A stretch of 64,000 nt of DNA, taken from assembly GCF_003058055.1 (NCBI RefSeq), contig NZ_QBTZ01000001.1, positions 1,676,501 to 1,740,500 on the forward strand. The letters run 5' to 3'. The stretch's first letter is position 1; each line of letters begins with the position of its first letter. The stretch is from Acidovorax sp. 107 (lineage in GTDB: Bacteria > Pseudomonadota > Gammaproteobacteria > Burkholderiales > Burkholderiaceae_C). The translations under genes were made by a program, and so were the position numbers. Positions 1-8,983 of the stretch are shown here, in pieces. Below the pieces are notes generated by a model. It made no database searches. It was not told the origin of the DNA and saw only the letters and a list, made by a program, of their open reading frames with translations.

Positions 1-133
1 CCATGCCCGCGCCGATGATGGCGAAGTGGCGCTGGGGTTTGCCGGAGGGGGTGGCGGGAGCTGCGGGGGCTGAGGATTCGGCGGCGCTGGTGCGTCGGAG
101 CCGTTTGGCGGGGAGGGGATCAGGTTTGCTCAT
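1..133 (-). CDS. Putative FAD/NAD(P)-dependent oxidoreductase, N-terminal fragment
   Basis: The gene runs off the left edge of the window, so only about 44 residues are visible. They comprise a Ser/Ala/Pro-rich leader of about 33 residues followed by RHFAIIGAGM, the start of a Rossmann dinucleotide-binding fold (GxGxxG). This is typical of FAD-dependent oxidoreductases. The substrate cannot be judged. It lies downstream of the LysR gene on the same strand, 96 bases away. Confidence 0.6.
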   Translation of the reverse strand, partial: MSKPDPLPAKRLRRTSAAESSAPAAPATPSGKPQRHFAIIGAGM

Positions 134-229
134 GGGGGCCTTTCGGTGACGGTCGGCAAAAGAAATGCGATGCAAAACCAACAGGAACCACTCTACACGC
201 GGTGCAGGCCTGTGCGCACTTGATCGGGG

Positions 230-1168
230 TCAGAAATGATGGTGGTTTTCCAGCAGAGCGCGGCGTGTGGTGGGGCTTTGGAGCTGGTTCAGCCACCACT
301 GCAGCGCGCGGCCCGGTGCGGTGAAGCCCGGGCCGCCCCAGGCGTAGTGCACGCGCACGTTGCGTTCAGGGCGGGCCACGCGGCGCGCTACCAGCCGCCC
401 GGCCTCCAGGTAGGGGCGCACCATGGGTTCGGGCAAGAAGCCGCCACCCAGGCCGCGCAACTGCACGCGCACCTTGGCCTGCATGGTGTCCACCGTCAGC
501 ACGTCCTGCCCGCCCAGCAGGCCCATGGTGGCGCCGCCGCGCGTGGCCGAATCGGCCACGGCCACGGCACGGTGTTCGAGGAGCATGGCGTCAGAGATGG
601 GTTCGGGCGCCGTGGCCAGCGGGTGGTGGGGCGCCACCACATAGATGAAGAGCACTTCGCCCAGCGTGCCCTGCTGCAGTCCCGCCACGCTGGTGCCCGC
701 CACTGACACGCCAATGGCCAGGTCGGCCCGGCCGGAGGTCAGAGCCTCCAGCGTGCCGGTCATGATGCCGTCGCGCAGTTTCAGGCGCGTGGGGGGCTTC
801 ATGGCGTAGAACGCATCCACCAGCTCCAGCAGGGTGTGGGGCGAGATGATGCCGTCGATGGAGAGTGTGAGCTGCGGCTCCCAGCCCGTGGCAACGCGGC
901 GCACACGGTGGGCCACGGCGTCGATGTCCTGCAGCAGGCGTGCGCCTTCGCGCAGCAGTTCCACCCCGGCCTCGGTGGGACGGGCCTGGCGTGCGCTGCG
1001 GTCAAACAGCAGCACGTCGAGCGCGTCTTCGATCTGGCGCACGCGGTAGGTGAGCGCGCTGGGCACCAGGCCCAGTTGCCGCGCGGCGGCGGCAAAGCTG
1101 CCGGCCTCGGCAATCACCTGCAACATGGTCAGCGCATCGGGGGTGAGGACATCGCGGGCGTTTTGCAT
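230..1168 (-). CDS. LysR-family transcriptional regulator
   Basis: This 312-residue protein has the usual LysR length and layout. An N-terminal winged helix-turn-helix covers roughly residues 12-70, with AGSFAAAARQLGLVPSALTYRVRQIE in the recognition region, followed by a periplasmic-binding-like effector domain. LysR proteins usually regulate a divergent neighbour in response to a small molecule. Here the divergent genes are a pirin-DoxX-flavodoxin-OsmC-pirin run, so a redox or electrophile signal is a reasonable inference. A dyad (ATGTT...AACAT) lies in the shared upstream region. The ATG at 1168 fits the start of the DNA-binding domain. Confidence 0.92.
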   Translation of the reverse strand: MQNARDVLTPDALTMLQVIAEAGSFAAAARQLGLVPSALTYRVRQIEDALDVLLFDRSARQARPTEAGVELLREGARLLQDIDAVAHRVRRVATGWEPQLTLSIDGIISPHTLLELVDAFYAMKPPTRLKLRDGIMTGTLEALTSGRADLAIGVSVAGTSVAGLQQGTLGEVLFIYVVAPHHPLATAPEPISDAMLLEHRAVAVADSATRGGATMGLLGGQDVLTVDTMQAKVRVQLRGLGGGFLPEPMVRPYLEAGRLVARRVARPERNVRVHYAWGGPGFTAPGRALQWWLNQLQSPTTRRALLENHHHF

Positions 1169-1177
1169 GGTGGTGCC

Positions 1178-1202
1178 ATGTTAATTCAGATTATTTGAAC
1201 AT
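1178..1202. promoter_or_regulatory. Candidate LysR operator dyad
   Basis: An inverted repeat with arms ATGTT and AACAT, 15 bases apart, lies in an AT-rich patch just upstream of the LysR start codon and 71 bases before the divergent pirin ATG. Position and symmetry suit a LysR-type site, but the arms are short. Confidence 0.35.
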
Positions 1203-1272
1203 TCCCATCAATCCGCCTGTGCCTGCTGCGGGCGTCGCAGTCCTACAGTTGAGTCTTGAAAGGAGCACTCAC

Positions 1273-1974
1273 ATGCTGACTGTTCGTAAATCGCAAGACC
1301 GGGGCCACGCCGACCATGGCTGGCTCAATTCCTTCCACAGCTTCTCGTTCGCCGGGTACTACGACCCCGCCCACATGGGCTTTGGCAATCTGCGTGTCAT
1401 CAACGAAGACCGCATTGCACCGGGCACCGGGTTTGGCACCCATGGGCACCGCGACATGGAAATCATCAGCTACGTGCTGTCGGGCGAACTGGCCCACAAG
1501 GACAGCATGGGCAACATCAAGGGCATCCCGCCCGGTGACGTGCAGCGCATGAGCGCAGGCACCGGCGTGCAGCACAGCGAGTTCAACCACGCTGCGGGCC
1601 AGACGACGCATTTCCTGCAGATCTGGATCGAGCCCAATGTGCGTGGCATCCCGCCGAGCTACGAGCAAAAGACCTTTGCCGAGGCGGAAAAGCGCGGCGC
1701 CCTGCGCCTGGTGGCGTCGCCCGATGGCGCCCAGGGCTCGGTCAAGATCCATGCCGATGCGGCCTTGTATGCAGGCCTGCTGAATGGGGACGAGTCCGTC
1801 AACCTGGCGCTGAACCCGGCCCGCAAGACCTATGTGCACCTGGTGCGCGGTGCGCTGACCGCCAACGGCCAGGCCCTATCGGGCGGCGATGCGCTGCTGA
1901 TGGAAAAAGAAACCACCTTGTCGTTGACCGATGGCCACGACGCCGAGGTGCTGGTGTTTGACCTGGCCGCCTGA
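1273..1974 (+). CDS. Pirin family protein (cupin), first copy
   Basis: This 233-residue protein begins MLTVRKSQDRGHADHGW, typical of bacterial pirins (YhhW-like). The N-terminal cupin carries the metal-binding set: HGHRDMEI near residue 56 and a later VQHSEFNH. Bacterial pirins are iron-binding cupins. Several have quercetinase activity and others bind metabolic enzymes; which applies here is unknown. The ATG at 1273 has an AAAGGAG ribosome site about 10 bases upstream, which rules out the in-frame upstream extension. It is the first gene of a co-directional five-gene run. Confidence 0.9.
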   Translation: MLTVRKSQDRGHADHGWLNSFHSFSFAGYYDPAHMGFGNLRVINEDRIAPGTGFGTHGHRDMEIISYVLSGELAHKDSMGNIKGIPPGDVQRMSAGTGVQHSEFNHAAGQTTHFLQIWIEPNVRGIPPSYEQKTFAEAEKRGALRLVASPDGAQGSVKIHADAALYAGLLNGDESVNLALNPARKTYVHLVRGALTANGQALSGGDALLMEKETTLSLTDGHDAEVLVFDLAA

Positions 1975-2014
1975 TCTTTACTTCGTAACCACTTTCACTC
2001 AGGAGTTCTCCGCC

Positions 2015-2428
2015 ATGTTCACATCCCTGCAAAACCCTCTGGCCCTGGCATCGCGTCTGCTGCTGGCCGCCCTGTTCCTGCCTGCGGGCATCAGCAAGCT
2101 CACCGGCTTTGCCGGTACCGTGGGCTACATCACTTCGGTGGGCCTGCCCATGCCCACGGTGGCGGCAGCCATTGCGGCGGCTGTTGAAGTGCTGGGCAGC
2201 CTGGCGCTGATCTTTGGCGTGGGCACCCGGTTTGCTGCCCTGGCTCTGGCGTTCTTCACTCTGGTGGCCAGCTTCTTCTTCCATGCCTACTGGAACCTGC
2301 CCGCCGACAAGCAAATGATGCAGCAGCTCTTGTTCTTCAAGAACGTGGGCGTGACCGGCGGCCTGCTGGCCCTGGCAGCGTTTGGTGCCGGCGCCTGGAG
2401 CCTGGACGCACGTAGCTCGGACCGCTGA
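2015..2428 (+). CDS. DoxX family membrane protein
   Basis: This 137-residue protein has about four hydrophobic segments and the DoxX-type start (LASRLLLAALFLPAGISKL). DoxX proteins are small inner-membrane proteins. Some act with thiol or quinone redox partners, but most are uncharacterised. The start at 2015 has AGGAG ten bases upstream. The next gene is a flavodoxin-fold quinone reductase, a pairing that supports a membrane redox role by inference. A 40-base gap separates it from the pirin gene. Confidence 0.88.
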   Translation: MFTSLQNPLALASRLLLAALFLPAGISKLTGFAGTVGYITSVGLPMPTVAAAIAAAVEVLGSLALIFGVGTRFAALALAFFTLVASFFFHAYWNLPADKQMMQQLLFFKNVGVTGGLLALAAFGAGAWSLDARSSDR

Positions 2429-2560
2429 TCGCACTCGCGTGAATATCGCGTGAATGAATGGGCCTGCAGCCCGCGGGGCTGCGGGTTCTGGCATTCAATT
2501 CGCCCTGGCTGATTGTTTTCCCTTTCCTTGTTCCCCTATCGTTTCAACAGGAGTTTTCTC

Positions 2561-3115
2561 ATGGCACAGATCGCAGTTGTCTATCACTCGGGTTATGGGC
2601 ACACGCAACGCCTGGCGCAGGCCGTGGCCGAGGGCGCAGGCGCCCAGCTGGTCGCCATTGATGCAGACGGCAATTTGCCCGAAGGCGGTTGGGAAACGCT
2701 GGCCGCGGCCAGCGCCATCATCTTTGGCTCGCCCACCTACATGGCCGGCCCCAGCTGGCAGTTCAAGAAATTTGCTGACGCCTCGTCCAAGCCCTGGTTC
2801 AGCCAGGCCTGGAAGGACAAGCTGTTCGCAGGCTTTACCAACAGTGCCAGCACTAACGGCGACAAGCAGATCACGCTGGACTACCTGTTCCACCTGGCCA
2901 TGCAGCACGGTGGCATCTGGGTGGGCAACGGCATGATGCCCGCCAACTCCAAGGCGGCCACGCGCAACGATGTGAACTGGATCGGCTCGTTCAGCGGCGC
3001 CATGTCCCAGTCGCCGTCCGACGCCTCGGCCGCCGAGATGTTCCCTGGCGACCTGGAGACGGGCAAGCAGTTCGGCCAGCGTGTGGCCGACGTGGCCCGC
3101 CGCCTCGACCGTTAA
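2561..3115 (+). CDS. Flavodoxin family protein, WrbA-like NAD(P)H:quinone reductase
   Basis: The 184-residue product starts MAQIAVVYHSGYGHTQRLAQ, which contains the FMN phosphate-binding loop of flavodoxin-like proteins (HSGYGHT). The second FMN contact region, IIFGSPTYMAGPSWQFKKF, matches the WrbA / NADPH-dependent FMN reductase fold. Members reduce quinones by two electrons and limit semiquinone formation. The ATG at 2561 is preceded by AGGAG. The setting among DoxX, OsmC and pirin genes fits a quinone or electrophile stress role. It is somewhat shorter than E. coli WrbA (198 residues). Confidence 0.88.
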   Translation: MAQIAVVYHSGYGHTQRLAQAVAEGAGAQLVAIDADGNLPEGGWETLAAASAIIFGSPTYMAGPSWQFKKFADASSKPWFSQAWKDKLFAGFTNSASTNGDKQITLDYLFHLAMQHGGIWVGNGMMPANSKAATRNDVNWIGSFSGAMSQSPSDASAAEMFPGDLETGKQFGQRVADVARRLDR

Positions 3116-3174
3116 GGCGAAGTCCCCTTTTGGCGCTACAGTGGCGCGCCCCAATACAACCAGGAGAACACCCC

Positions 3175-3582
3175 ATGGCAGTTGAATTGCGGCGCGTCCC
3201 CGGCGCGCCCATGGCCCAGACCGTGCACATCCGTGCGCACGACCTCGTGGCCGATGGCAGTGTGGAAGAGGGCGGCACCGACAGCGGCCCCAGCCCGCAC
3301 GACCTGTATGACGCTGCCCTGGGGGCCTGCAAGGCGCTCACGGTGTTGTGGTACGCGCGCCGCAAGGGCCTGCCGGTGGACGATGTGCAGACCGTGGTCG
3401 AGCGCGACGCATCGGCCGAACGCACGGGGGTCTACCGCCTCGCGACCCGGCTGCAGGTCAGCGGTGACCTCACCGATGCCCAGATCGCCGAGCTGGAAAC
3501 CGTGGCGCAGAAATGCCCTGTGCACAAGCTGATGACCACGGTGACGACCGAGATCAGCACTTCGTTGGAGCGTGCATCATGA
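3175..3582 (+). CDS. OsmC family protein
   Basis: This 135-residue protein carries the OsmC/Ohr signature. SGPSPHDLYDAALGACKALT precedes the first redox cysteine (around residue 58), and CPVHKLM holds the second (around residue 115). The two cysteines form the peroxidatic and resolving pair of the hydroperoxide-reducing family. Which peroxide it acts on cannot be read from sequence. The ATG at 3175 follows an AGGAG site. Its stop overlaps the next start (ATGA), implying translational coupling to the second pirin. Confidence 0.9.
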   Translation: MAVELRRVPGAPMAQTVHIRAHDLVADGSVEEGGTDSGPSPHDLYDAALGACKALTVLWYARRKGLPVDDVQTVVERDASAERTGVYRLATRLQVSGDLTDAQIAELETVAQKCPVHKLMTTVTTEISTSLERAS

Positions 3583-4472
3583 GCGATACCCCCAGCTTTC
3601 TGCCCCTCACGGGCCATGCCAAGGACCTGGGCGGCGGTTTCACCGTGCGCCGCCTGCTGCCCGCTGTGCAGCGCAAGGCCGTGGGGCCCTTCCTGTTCTT
3701 CGACCACTTCGGTCCGGTGACCGTCGCTCCGGGCGACAGCCACGACGTGCGGCCCCATCCGCACATTGGCCTGGCGACGGTGACCTACCTGTTCTCGGGC
3801 GCCATCATGCACCGCGACAGCCTGGGCTACGTGCAGCAGATCGAGCCCGGCGCCATCAATTGGATGACGGCGGGGCGGGGCATCGTGCACTCCGAGCGCC
3901 GCCCGGAGAGCCTGGCAAACCAGCCGTATGTGAACCACGGCATCCAGCTGTGGGCTGCGCTGCCAGTGGCCCACGAAGAAGCCGACCCCTCGTTTGTACA
4001 CACGCCTGCTGCGGCCATCCCGGAGGTGCAGGTGTATGGGGCCAGCGTGCGGGTGCTGATCGGCGAGGCATTTGGTCAGACCTCGCCGGTGGCCACGTAT
4101 TCGCGCACCTTGTACCTGGACGTGCAGCTGCCCGCTGGCGCCACCCTGGAGATCCCGGCACTGGTGCCCGAGCTGGCGGTGTACACCGTCGATGCCCCCG
4201 TGGCGCTGAACGGCGATGAGGTGCCTGCGCACATTCTGGCCGTGGCGGAACCCGGCCAGCCCCTGCGTTTGACGGCGGGTGAGAGCGCCGTGCGCCTGAT
4301 GGTGATTGGCGGTGAGCCGCTGGATGCGCCGCGTCACATGTGGTGGAACTTTGTCTCCAGCCGCAAGGACCGCATCGTGCAGGCAGCCAGCGACTGGGAG
4401 GCACAAGCGATGGGCCAGGTGCCGGGCGAGGTGGAATGGATTCCCCTGCCGGAGCACCGCTTCAAAGCATGA
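3579..4472 (+). CDS. Pirin family protein, second copy
   Basis: This 297-residue full-length pirin has N-terminal cupin residues VRPHPHIGLATVTYLFSG and, later, GIVHSERRP, giving the three His and one Glu metal ligands. A C-terminal cupin half follows. It belongs to the longer class of bacterial pirins, unlike the 233-residue pirin at the head of the run, so the cluster holds two different family members. The start overlaps the OsmC stop. A dispersed repeat begins just after the stop. Confidence 0.9.
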   Translation: MSDTPSFLPLTGHAKDLGGGFTVRRLLPAVQRKAVGPFLFFDHFGPVTVAPGDSHDVRPHPHIGLATVTYLFSGAIMHRDSLGYVQQIEPGAINWMTAGRGIVHSERRPESLANQPYVNHGIQLWAALPVAHEEADPSFVHTPAAAIPEVQVYGASVRVLIGEAFGQTSPVATYSRTLYLDVQLPAGATLEIPALVPELAVYTVDAPVALNGDEVPAHILAVAEPGQPLRLTAGESAVRLMVIGGEPLDAPRHMWWNFVSSRKDRIVQAASDWEAQAMGQVPGEVEWIPLPEHRFKA

Positions 4473-4479
4473 TCAAAGC

Positions 4480-4547
4480 TTGATATTTAGATAAAAATGG
4501 GCTGTAGCGCTAGTGAATCAAGCGCTGGCAGCTCATGATTTGATAGC
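4480..4547 (+). repeat. Dispersed hairpin repeat, copy A
   Basis: The core reads GCTGTAGCGCTAGTG, then a short spacer, then AGCGCTGGCAGC and an AT-rich end TTTGATAGC. The AGCGC and GCGCT arms can pair. The element fills the gap between convergent pirin and trhO, and its right end codes the last four residues and stop of trhO. Confidence 0.75.
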
Positions 4548-5309
4548 GGTTTCTGCGGCCGCTGCGGGAGCATCGGTGGCAAGCCCCGTGTCCAGCACGC
4601 GGCGCTCGTCGAACACAAAACACCCGCCGTGGTAGTGCGCGCCATCCGTCAGCTCAAAGTACTTCAGGATGCCGCCTTCCAGCTGGTAGACATGCGACAG
4701 GCCTTCCTCGCGCATGAGAATGGCGGCCTTTTCGCAGCGGATGCCGCCGGTGCAGAAGCTCACCACCGTCTTGTCCTGCAGCTCGTTCCGGTGCGCTCGC
4801 AAGGCGGGGGGGAACTCGGTGAACTTGTCGATGCGCCAGTCGATGGCGTTGTCGAACGTGCCCGCGTCCACCTCAAAGGCGTTGCGGGTGTCGAGCGTGA
4901 CGACTTCGCGACCTTCGTCGTCGTGCCCCTGGTCCAGCCAGCGGCGCAGTGTGGCCGGGTCTACCGAGGGCGCACGGCCTGCGGCGGGGCGGATGGTGGG
5001 GTGGTCCATGCGGATGATCTCGCGCTTGACCTTGACCAGCATCTTGCGAAACGGCACTGTGGCCGACCAGCTCTCCTTGGGTTCCAGGTCGGCAAAGCGG
5101 CTATCGGTGCGCAGCTGTGCGACAAAACCCCGCACGGCGTCTGCCGGGCCCGCCAAAAAGAAGTTGATGCCTTCCTCCGCCAGCAGGATGGTGCCCTTGA
5201 GCTGGGCGCCCACCGCACGCTCATGCAGCACCTCGCGCAGCGCGGCGGCGTCGGGCAGCGGCACAAACTTGTAGCAGGAGATGTTGAGGACGGTGTCGGT
5301 AGTGTTCAC
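4533..5309 (-). CDS. trhO: tRNA uridine(34) 5-hydroxylase TrhO (YceA family rhodanese)
   Basis: The 258-residue product has an N-terminal acylphosphatase-like domain and a C-terminal rhodanese domain with the active-site loop [11 protein letters not shown]. The family installs ho5U34 on tRNA using oxygen. A GTG at 5309 ([16 protein letters not shown]) is chosen because the family begins just before the NISCYKF strand and the extension beyond lacks similarity. A plain ATG is absent there, so the start is moderately sure. The final residues AIKS and the stop are encoded by a dispersed repeat. It lies 85 bases downstream of the MinD-like gene. Confidence 0.88.
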   Translation of the reverse strand: MNTTDTVLNISCYKFVPLPDAAALREVLHERAVGAQLKGTILLAEEGINFFLAGPADAVRGFVAQLRTDSRFADLEPKESWSATVPFRKMLVKVKREIIRMDHPTIRPAAGRAPSVDPATLRRWLDQGHDDEGREVVTLDTRNAFEVDAGTFDNAIDWRIDKFTEFPPALRAHRNELQDKTVVSFCTGGIRCEKAAILMREEGLSHVYQLEGGILKYFELTDGAHYHGGCFVFDERRVLDTGLATDAPAAAAETAIKS

Positions 5310-5394
5310 GGCAGTAAAAATGCACAAAGGCCCGCTGGCGGGCCTGTGGGTCACGGTGGCCGGGCTGCGCATTACGCTGCCAGGCGTGTTCGGG

Positions 5395-6252
5395 TCAGGC
5401 CGCGGGTGACAGCAGCGTGGACTCGATCTTGTTGGCCAGCTGGGCAATAGCCAGCGCAGCAGGGCAGCCGGGGGTTTGCAGCAGCAGCAACTGGCGCCGC
5501 ATCACGGCGTCGCGCACCGAAGGGTCGGCCGGGATGTCGCCCATGTGGATCAGGCGCATGGGCCGGCCGGATTCGGTGCTCACAAAGCGGTCGAGCACCT
5601 GCTGCAGCTGGCTGGTGATGGCACGGCCGTCACCTGGGCGTGCGGCCTGGTTGATGACCATGCGTACATGCTGGCGCTTTTGCTGCATGGCCAGCACCTT
5701 GATGGCGGCATAGGCGTCGGTGAGCGAGGTGGGCTCGGGCGTGGCCACGATCAGCACCTCGGAGGCCAGCGACACAGAGAAAAGCACCACGTCGGAGATA
5801 CCAGCGCCAGTGTCGAGCAGCACCACGTCGTAGCGGGGCGTGAGTGCCTGGATCACGTTCAGGAACTGGTTGCGCACTTCGGGCGTGAGGCGCGAATACT
5901 CCACCATGCCCGAGCCAGCCAGCAGCACATCAAAGCCACCAGGGGCGGCGATCACGGCGTCGTCCAGCGCGGCCTTGCCGGTGAACACATCGTGCAGGGT
6001 GATTTTTGGGTGCAGGTTCAGCACCACATCCAGGTTGGCCAGGCCCAGGTCGGCGTCGAGCACCAGCACGCGCTGGCCCCGGCGGGTGAGGGCCGCAGCC
6101 AGGTTGGCCGATACAAAAGTCTTGCCGACGCCCCCTTTGCCGCTGGTCACCGCAATGATGCGGGCGCCAGAAGCGGCCGAGGCCAGGGGGGCGGCAGGGC
6201 CTGCAGGGGCTGCAGGCGTTGTGGGTTGGGGGGACAGCGCGTCGCTCATCAT
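5395..6252 (-). CDS. MinD/ParA-type ATPase, FlhG-like
   Basis: This 285-residue P-loop ATPase has the deviant Walker [10 protein letters not shown] (about residues 37-45), switch [13 protein letters not shown] and Walker [15 protein letters not shown]. The sequence after Walker A is closest in feel to FlhG/YlxH, the MinD relatives that set flagellar number. It lacks an obvious C-terminal amphipathic membrane helix. No flagellar gene is in this window, so the role is open. The 30-residue Ala/Pro-rich N-terminus is a low-complexity extension. Only 7 bases separate it from the upstream diguanylate cyclase, so the two are probably co-transcribed. Confidence 0.88.
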   Translation of the reverse strand: MMSDALSPQPTTPAAPAGPAAPLASAASGARIIAVTSGKGGVGKTFVSANLAAALTRRGQRVLVLDADLGLANLDVVLNLHPKITLHDVFTGKAALDDAVIAAPGGFDVLLAGSGMVEYSRLTPEVRNQFLNVIQALTPRYDVVLLDTGAGISDVVLFSVSLASEVLIVATPEPTSLTDAYAAIKVLAMQQKRQHVRMVINQAARPGDGRAITSQLQQVLDRFVSTESGRPMRLIHMGDIPADPSVRDAVMRRQLLLLQTPGCPAALAIAQLANKIESTLLSPAA

Positions 6253-6259
6253 CTAACTT

Positions 6260-7033
6260 TCAGTAGGCGCTGCCTGTTGGGTTGGGGTCCAGTGGAGGCA
6301 GATCGCCCCAACCCGAGGGGGTGTAGAGCGGGCCAAACAACAGGCTTTTCTCTTCGGCACTGACGGTGCTGTCGGGTTGTTCCTCGATGCTGACACGGTT
6401 GCGGCCCGACGCCTTGGCCTGGTAGAGCTGGTGGTCGGCCCGGTCGGTCCAGAGCAGGGTGGTGGAGCGGATCCACTGCATGGCAAAAGCGCCACCAATG
6501 CTCACCGTCACGTTCAATTCCACCGTCGGGGAGATGCGGATGGCCGTATTGGCCACCGCGCGCCGGATGCGCTCTGCCACGACCCGGCCAAAGGCAGCCT
6601 GGCAGGCGGGAAGCACCACAGCAAATTCTTCGCCGCCGTAGCGAGCCAGGGTGTCCATCGGGCGCACACAGGCGCTGAGCGTGCGGCCCACCGACTGCAG
6701 CACCACGTCACCGGCCAGGTGGCCATGGGTGTCGTTCACTTTTTTGAAGTGGTCAATGTCCAGCATCAGCAGCAGGGCGGCTTCGCCCGAGCGGGTGACG
6801 CGGTCGATCTCGCGTTCCAGCACGGCGCGAAAGTGCCTGCGGTTGGCCAAGCCTGTGAGGGGGTCTTTGAGAGACAGCTCGCACAGGCCGTCAATCAGGC
6901 CTTGCAAGTACAGCGAGGGCACCTCGCGGTGCAGTGCTGCCTCGCTGCCGCCGGCCTGAGCCACCAGAGCGTGGGCAGTATCCAGGCGAAGGTCGCGCAG
7001 ATCTACCAGATGAGAGGCCGCAGAATCAGACAC
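6260..7033 (-). CDS. Diguanylate cyclase (GGDEF domain)
   Basis: Using a GTG at 7033, the product is 257 residues: a short N-terminal region with no clear sensor, then a GGDEF domain. The catalytic motif is RYGGEEF, and the inhibitory I-site RxxD (RPMD) sits exactly five residues before GGEEF, so product inhibition by c-di-GMP is expected. LDIDHFKKVND, which binds metal, is intact. The frame is open further upstream, but that extension would overlap the SulP gene. GTG or a nearby TTG are the options, so the start is uncertain. It is followed after 7 bases by the MinD-like ATPase. Confidence 0.87.
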   Translation of the reverse strand: MSDSAASHLVDLRDLRLDTAHALVAQAGGSEAALHREVPSLYLQGLIDGLCELSLKDPLTGLANRRHFRAVLEREIDRVTRSGEAALLLMLDIDHFKKVNDTHGHLAGDVVLQSVGRTLSACVRPMDTLARYGGEEFAVVLPACQAAFGRVVAERIRRAVANTAIRISPTVELNVTVSIGGAFAMQWIRSTTLLWTDRADHQLYQAKASGRNRVSIEEQPDSTVSAEEKSLLFGPLYTPSGWGDLPPLDPNPTGSAY

Positions 7034-7124
7034 AAATGGGAACAAGAAAAGTTGGGCAAGTGTACCAGCGCGCCAGCAAGAACAGGGCCAACGCAAGGCG
7101 CGCGCTGCGTCGTTGAAATGCGGT

Positions 7125-8813
7125 CTATGCCCTGGGCACGGGCTCCGGAAGCTGCTGCAGTGCCACCAGCGCCTCGGCGTCAGTGCGGTACATGGCAAGG
7201 CCCGGGCGCAGCTCCAGCAGTCCGGCCTGGCGCAGCACCTGCTCTACCGGCAGCTTCAGTCCGCTCAGGTGCAAAGTGCCGCCCCGCAGCTCCATCTGAG
7301 CCAGCAGTTGGGCAAAGGTTTCCACGCCGGTCACGTCGATGCGGTTGATGGGCTGCGACAGCAGGCACAGGTGCACCACCTCGGGGTGGGCGGCCAGGTG
7401 TTCGGTCACGCGCCGCTCCAGGGCGCTGGCGGAGGCAAAGTCCAGCTCCGCGTCCATGCGCAGCGCCAGCAACCGGGGGGCCAGTGGTGGCAACTGCCAC
7501 AGGTGCCGGTCGCGCAGGCTGCCGTCAGGGTGCAGACCCACCTCAATGATGCGCGGGTGCAGGCGCTGGTATAAAAAATGGCTCAGATTCATCAGCAGGC
7601 CCACCAGCACGCCCCAGTACATGCGGGGTGCGGTGGCCAGGGTCAGGGCAAAGGTGACGCCGCCGATCACCGCCTCCACCCGCGACACGCGCCATAGCCG
7701 CAGCAGGGTGCCCGGCTTGATGAGGCTGGTGACGGCGGTGACCACCACCGCCGCCAGCACCGACTGCGGCACGTGGTACAGCGCGGGCGTGAGCCACAGC
7801 AGCACGACCAGCACCAGACTGATGGCGAACAGCGTGGCCCAGCCCGTCTTGGCGCCCGCATAGAGGTTGATGGCCGAGCGCGAGAACGATGCGCTGGTGG
7901 CAAAGCTGCCGCACAGGCCGCTGCTGATCTTGGCCAGGCCCTGGCCGATCAGATCCTGGTTTTCGTTCAATTGCTCCTTGGAGCGCTGGCTCTCCACCTT
8001 GGCGCTCGATGCGGTTTCGAGAAAGCTCACCAGCGTCACGACCAGCACCGGCATGACCAGTGCGCTGAAGCTGGACCAGGGCAGGGCGCCCGGCCAATAG
8101 GGGGCTGGCAAGCCCGAGGGCAACGCGCCCACCACCGCGCCCCCAGCGTCGGCGTAGCCCAGGGCCCAGCTCAAGGCGCCTGCCGCACCCACCACCACAA
8201 TCGCGGCCGGAAACTGCGGCAGCCAGCGGCGCGCCAGCATCAGCAAGGCAAGGCTGCCCAGGCCGAAGCCCGCCGCCATCAGGTCAAACAGTCCGGGCGA
8301 CGGCGTAGATAGCAGTGCGCCCCAGTCGGCGGCCCGCAGCCCGGTCAGTGCCGCGAGCTGCGATCCCAGGATGAGCAGTGCCGCCGCTTGCGTAAACCCG
8401 TTGAGCACGGGCGAGGTCACGAGATTGAGCAACCAGCCAAAGCGTGCCATGCCCATCACCATCTGCAGCAGCCCTGACAGCAGCGCCATCCAGGCTGCCA
8501 GTGCCACCCATTGCGCGCTGCCAGGCTCAGCCAGTCCGGTGAGCGAAGCGCCGATCAGCAGGCTGGTCAGCGCGGTGGGGCCCACTCCCAGCCGGGTGGA
8601 GGAGCTGAACAGCACGGCGACCAGCGCCGGAATCAGCGATGCGTAGATGCCGGTGACCAGCGGCATGCCTGCCAGTGCGGCATAGGCCACGCCCTGTGGC
8701 ACCAGCATCAGGCCCACCGTCATGCCTGCCCAGAACTCGCCCTTGAGCAGGTGCCGGTCGGGGCGGGGCCATTTCAGAAACGGAAGCCAACGTGCGAGCG
8801 ATTGCGGGGTCAT
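7125..8813 (-). CDS. SulP family anion permease with STAS domain
   Basis: The 562-residue protein has about 12 hydrophobic segments in residues 25-430, including the SulP signature region near residues 35-75 (VPQGVAYAALAGMPLVTGIY). A C-terminal cytoplasmic STAS domain follows (about residues 435-550, with the conserved INRIDVTGVETF loop). The family moves sulfate, bicarbonate or dicarboxylates with H+ or Na+; the substrate is not evident. It starts the minus-strand series leading to the diguanylate cyclase 91 bases downstream and is divergent from the BON lipoprotein. Confidence 0.9.
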   Translation of the reverse strand: MTPQSLARWLPFLKWPRPDRHLLKGEFWAGMTVGLMLVPQGVAYAALAGMPLVTGIYASLIPALVAVLFSSSTRLGVGPTALTSLLIGASLTGLAEPGSAQWVALAAWMALLSGLLQMVMGMARFGWLLNLVTSPVLNGFTQAAALLILGSQLAALTGLRAADWGALLSTPSPGLFDLMAAGFGLGSLALLMLARRWLPQFPAAIVVVGAAGALSWALGYADAGGAVVGALPSGLPAPYWPGALPWSSFSALVMPVLVVTLVSFLETASSAKVESQRSKEQLNENQDLIGQGLAKISSGLCGSFATSASFSRSAINLYAGAKTGWATLFAISLVLVVLLWLTPALYHVPQSVLAAVVVTAVTSLIKPGTLLRLWRVSRVEAVIGGVTFALTLATAPRMYWGVLVGLLMNLSHFLYQRLHPRIIEVGLHPDGSLRDRHLWQLPPLAPRLLALRMDAELDFASASALERRVTEHLAAHPEVVHLCLLSQPINRIDVTGVETFAQLLAQMELRGGTLHLSGLKLPVEQVLRQAGLLELRPGLAMYRTDAEALVALQQLPEPVPRA

Positions 8814-8983
8814 GCTGCCGATTGTCGCGCGCCGCCGGGGGCGGCGAGTGACGGGCGAAGGGACAGGGCAGAGATTGCGGGTTCAGGCGCCCCCGTCCTA
8901 CAGACACTTCGGTGGTGTCCGACCCGCAGCCCCAAAGCGGCTACCTACAGTTTGCACCTGTACCAACCGCAAGGAGTGACTGC

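Noticed and set aside
7550..7595. A GCGCTGGTATAAAAAATGGC segment resembling the repeat inside the SulP gene
   Set aside because: It codes a normal conserved transmembrane/STAS junction and lacks the second half of the element.
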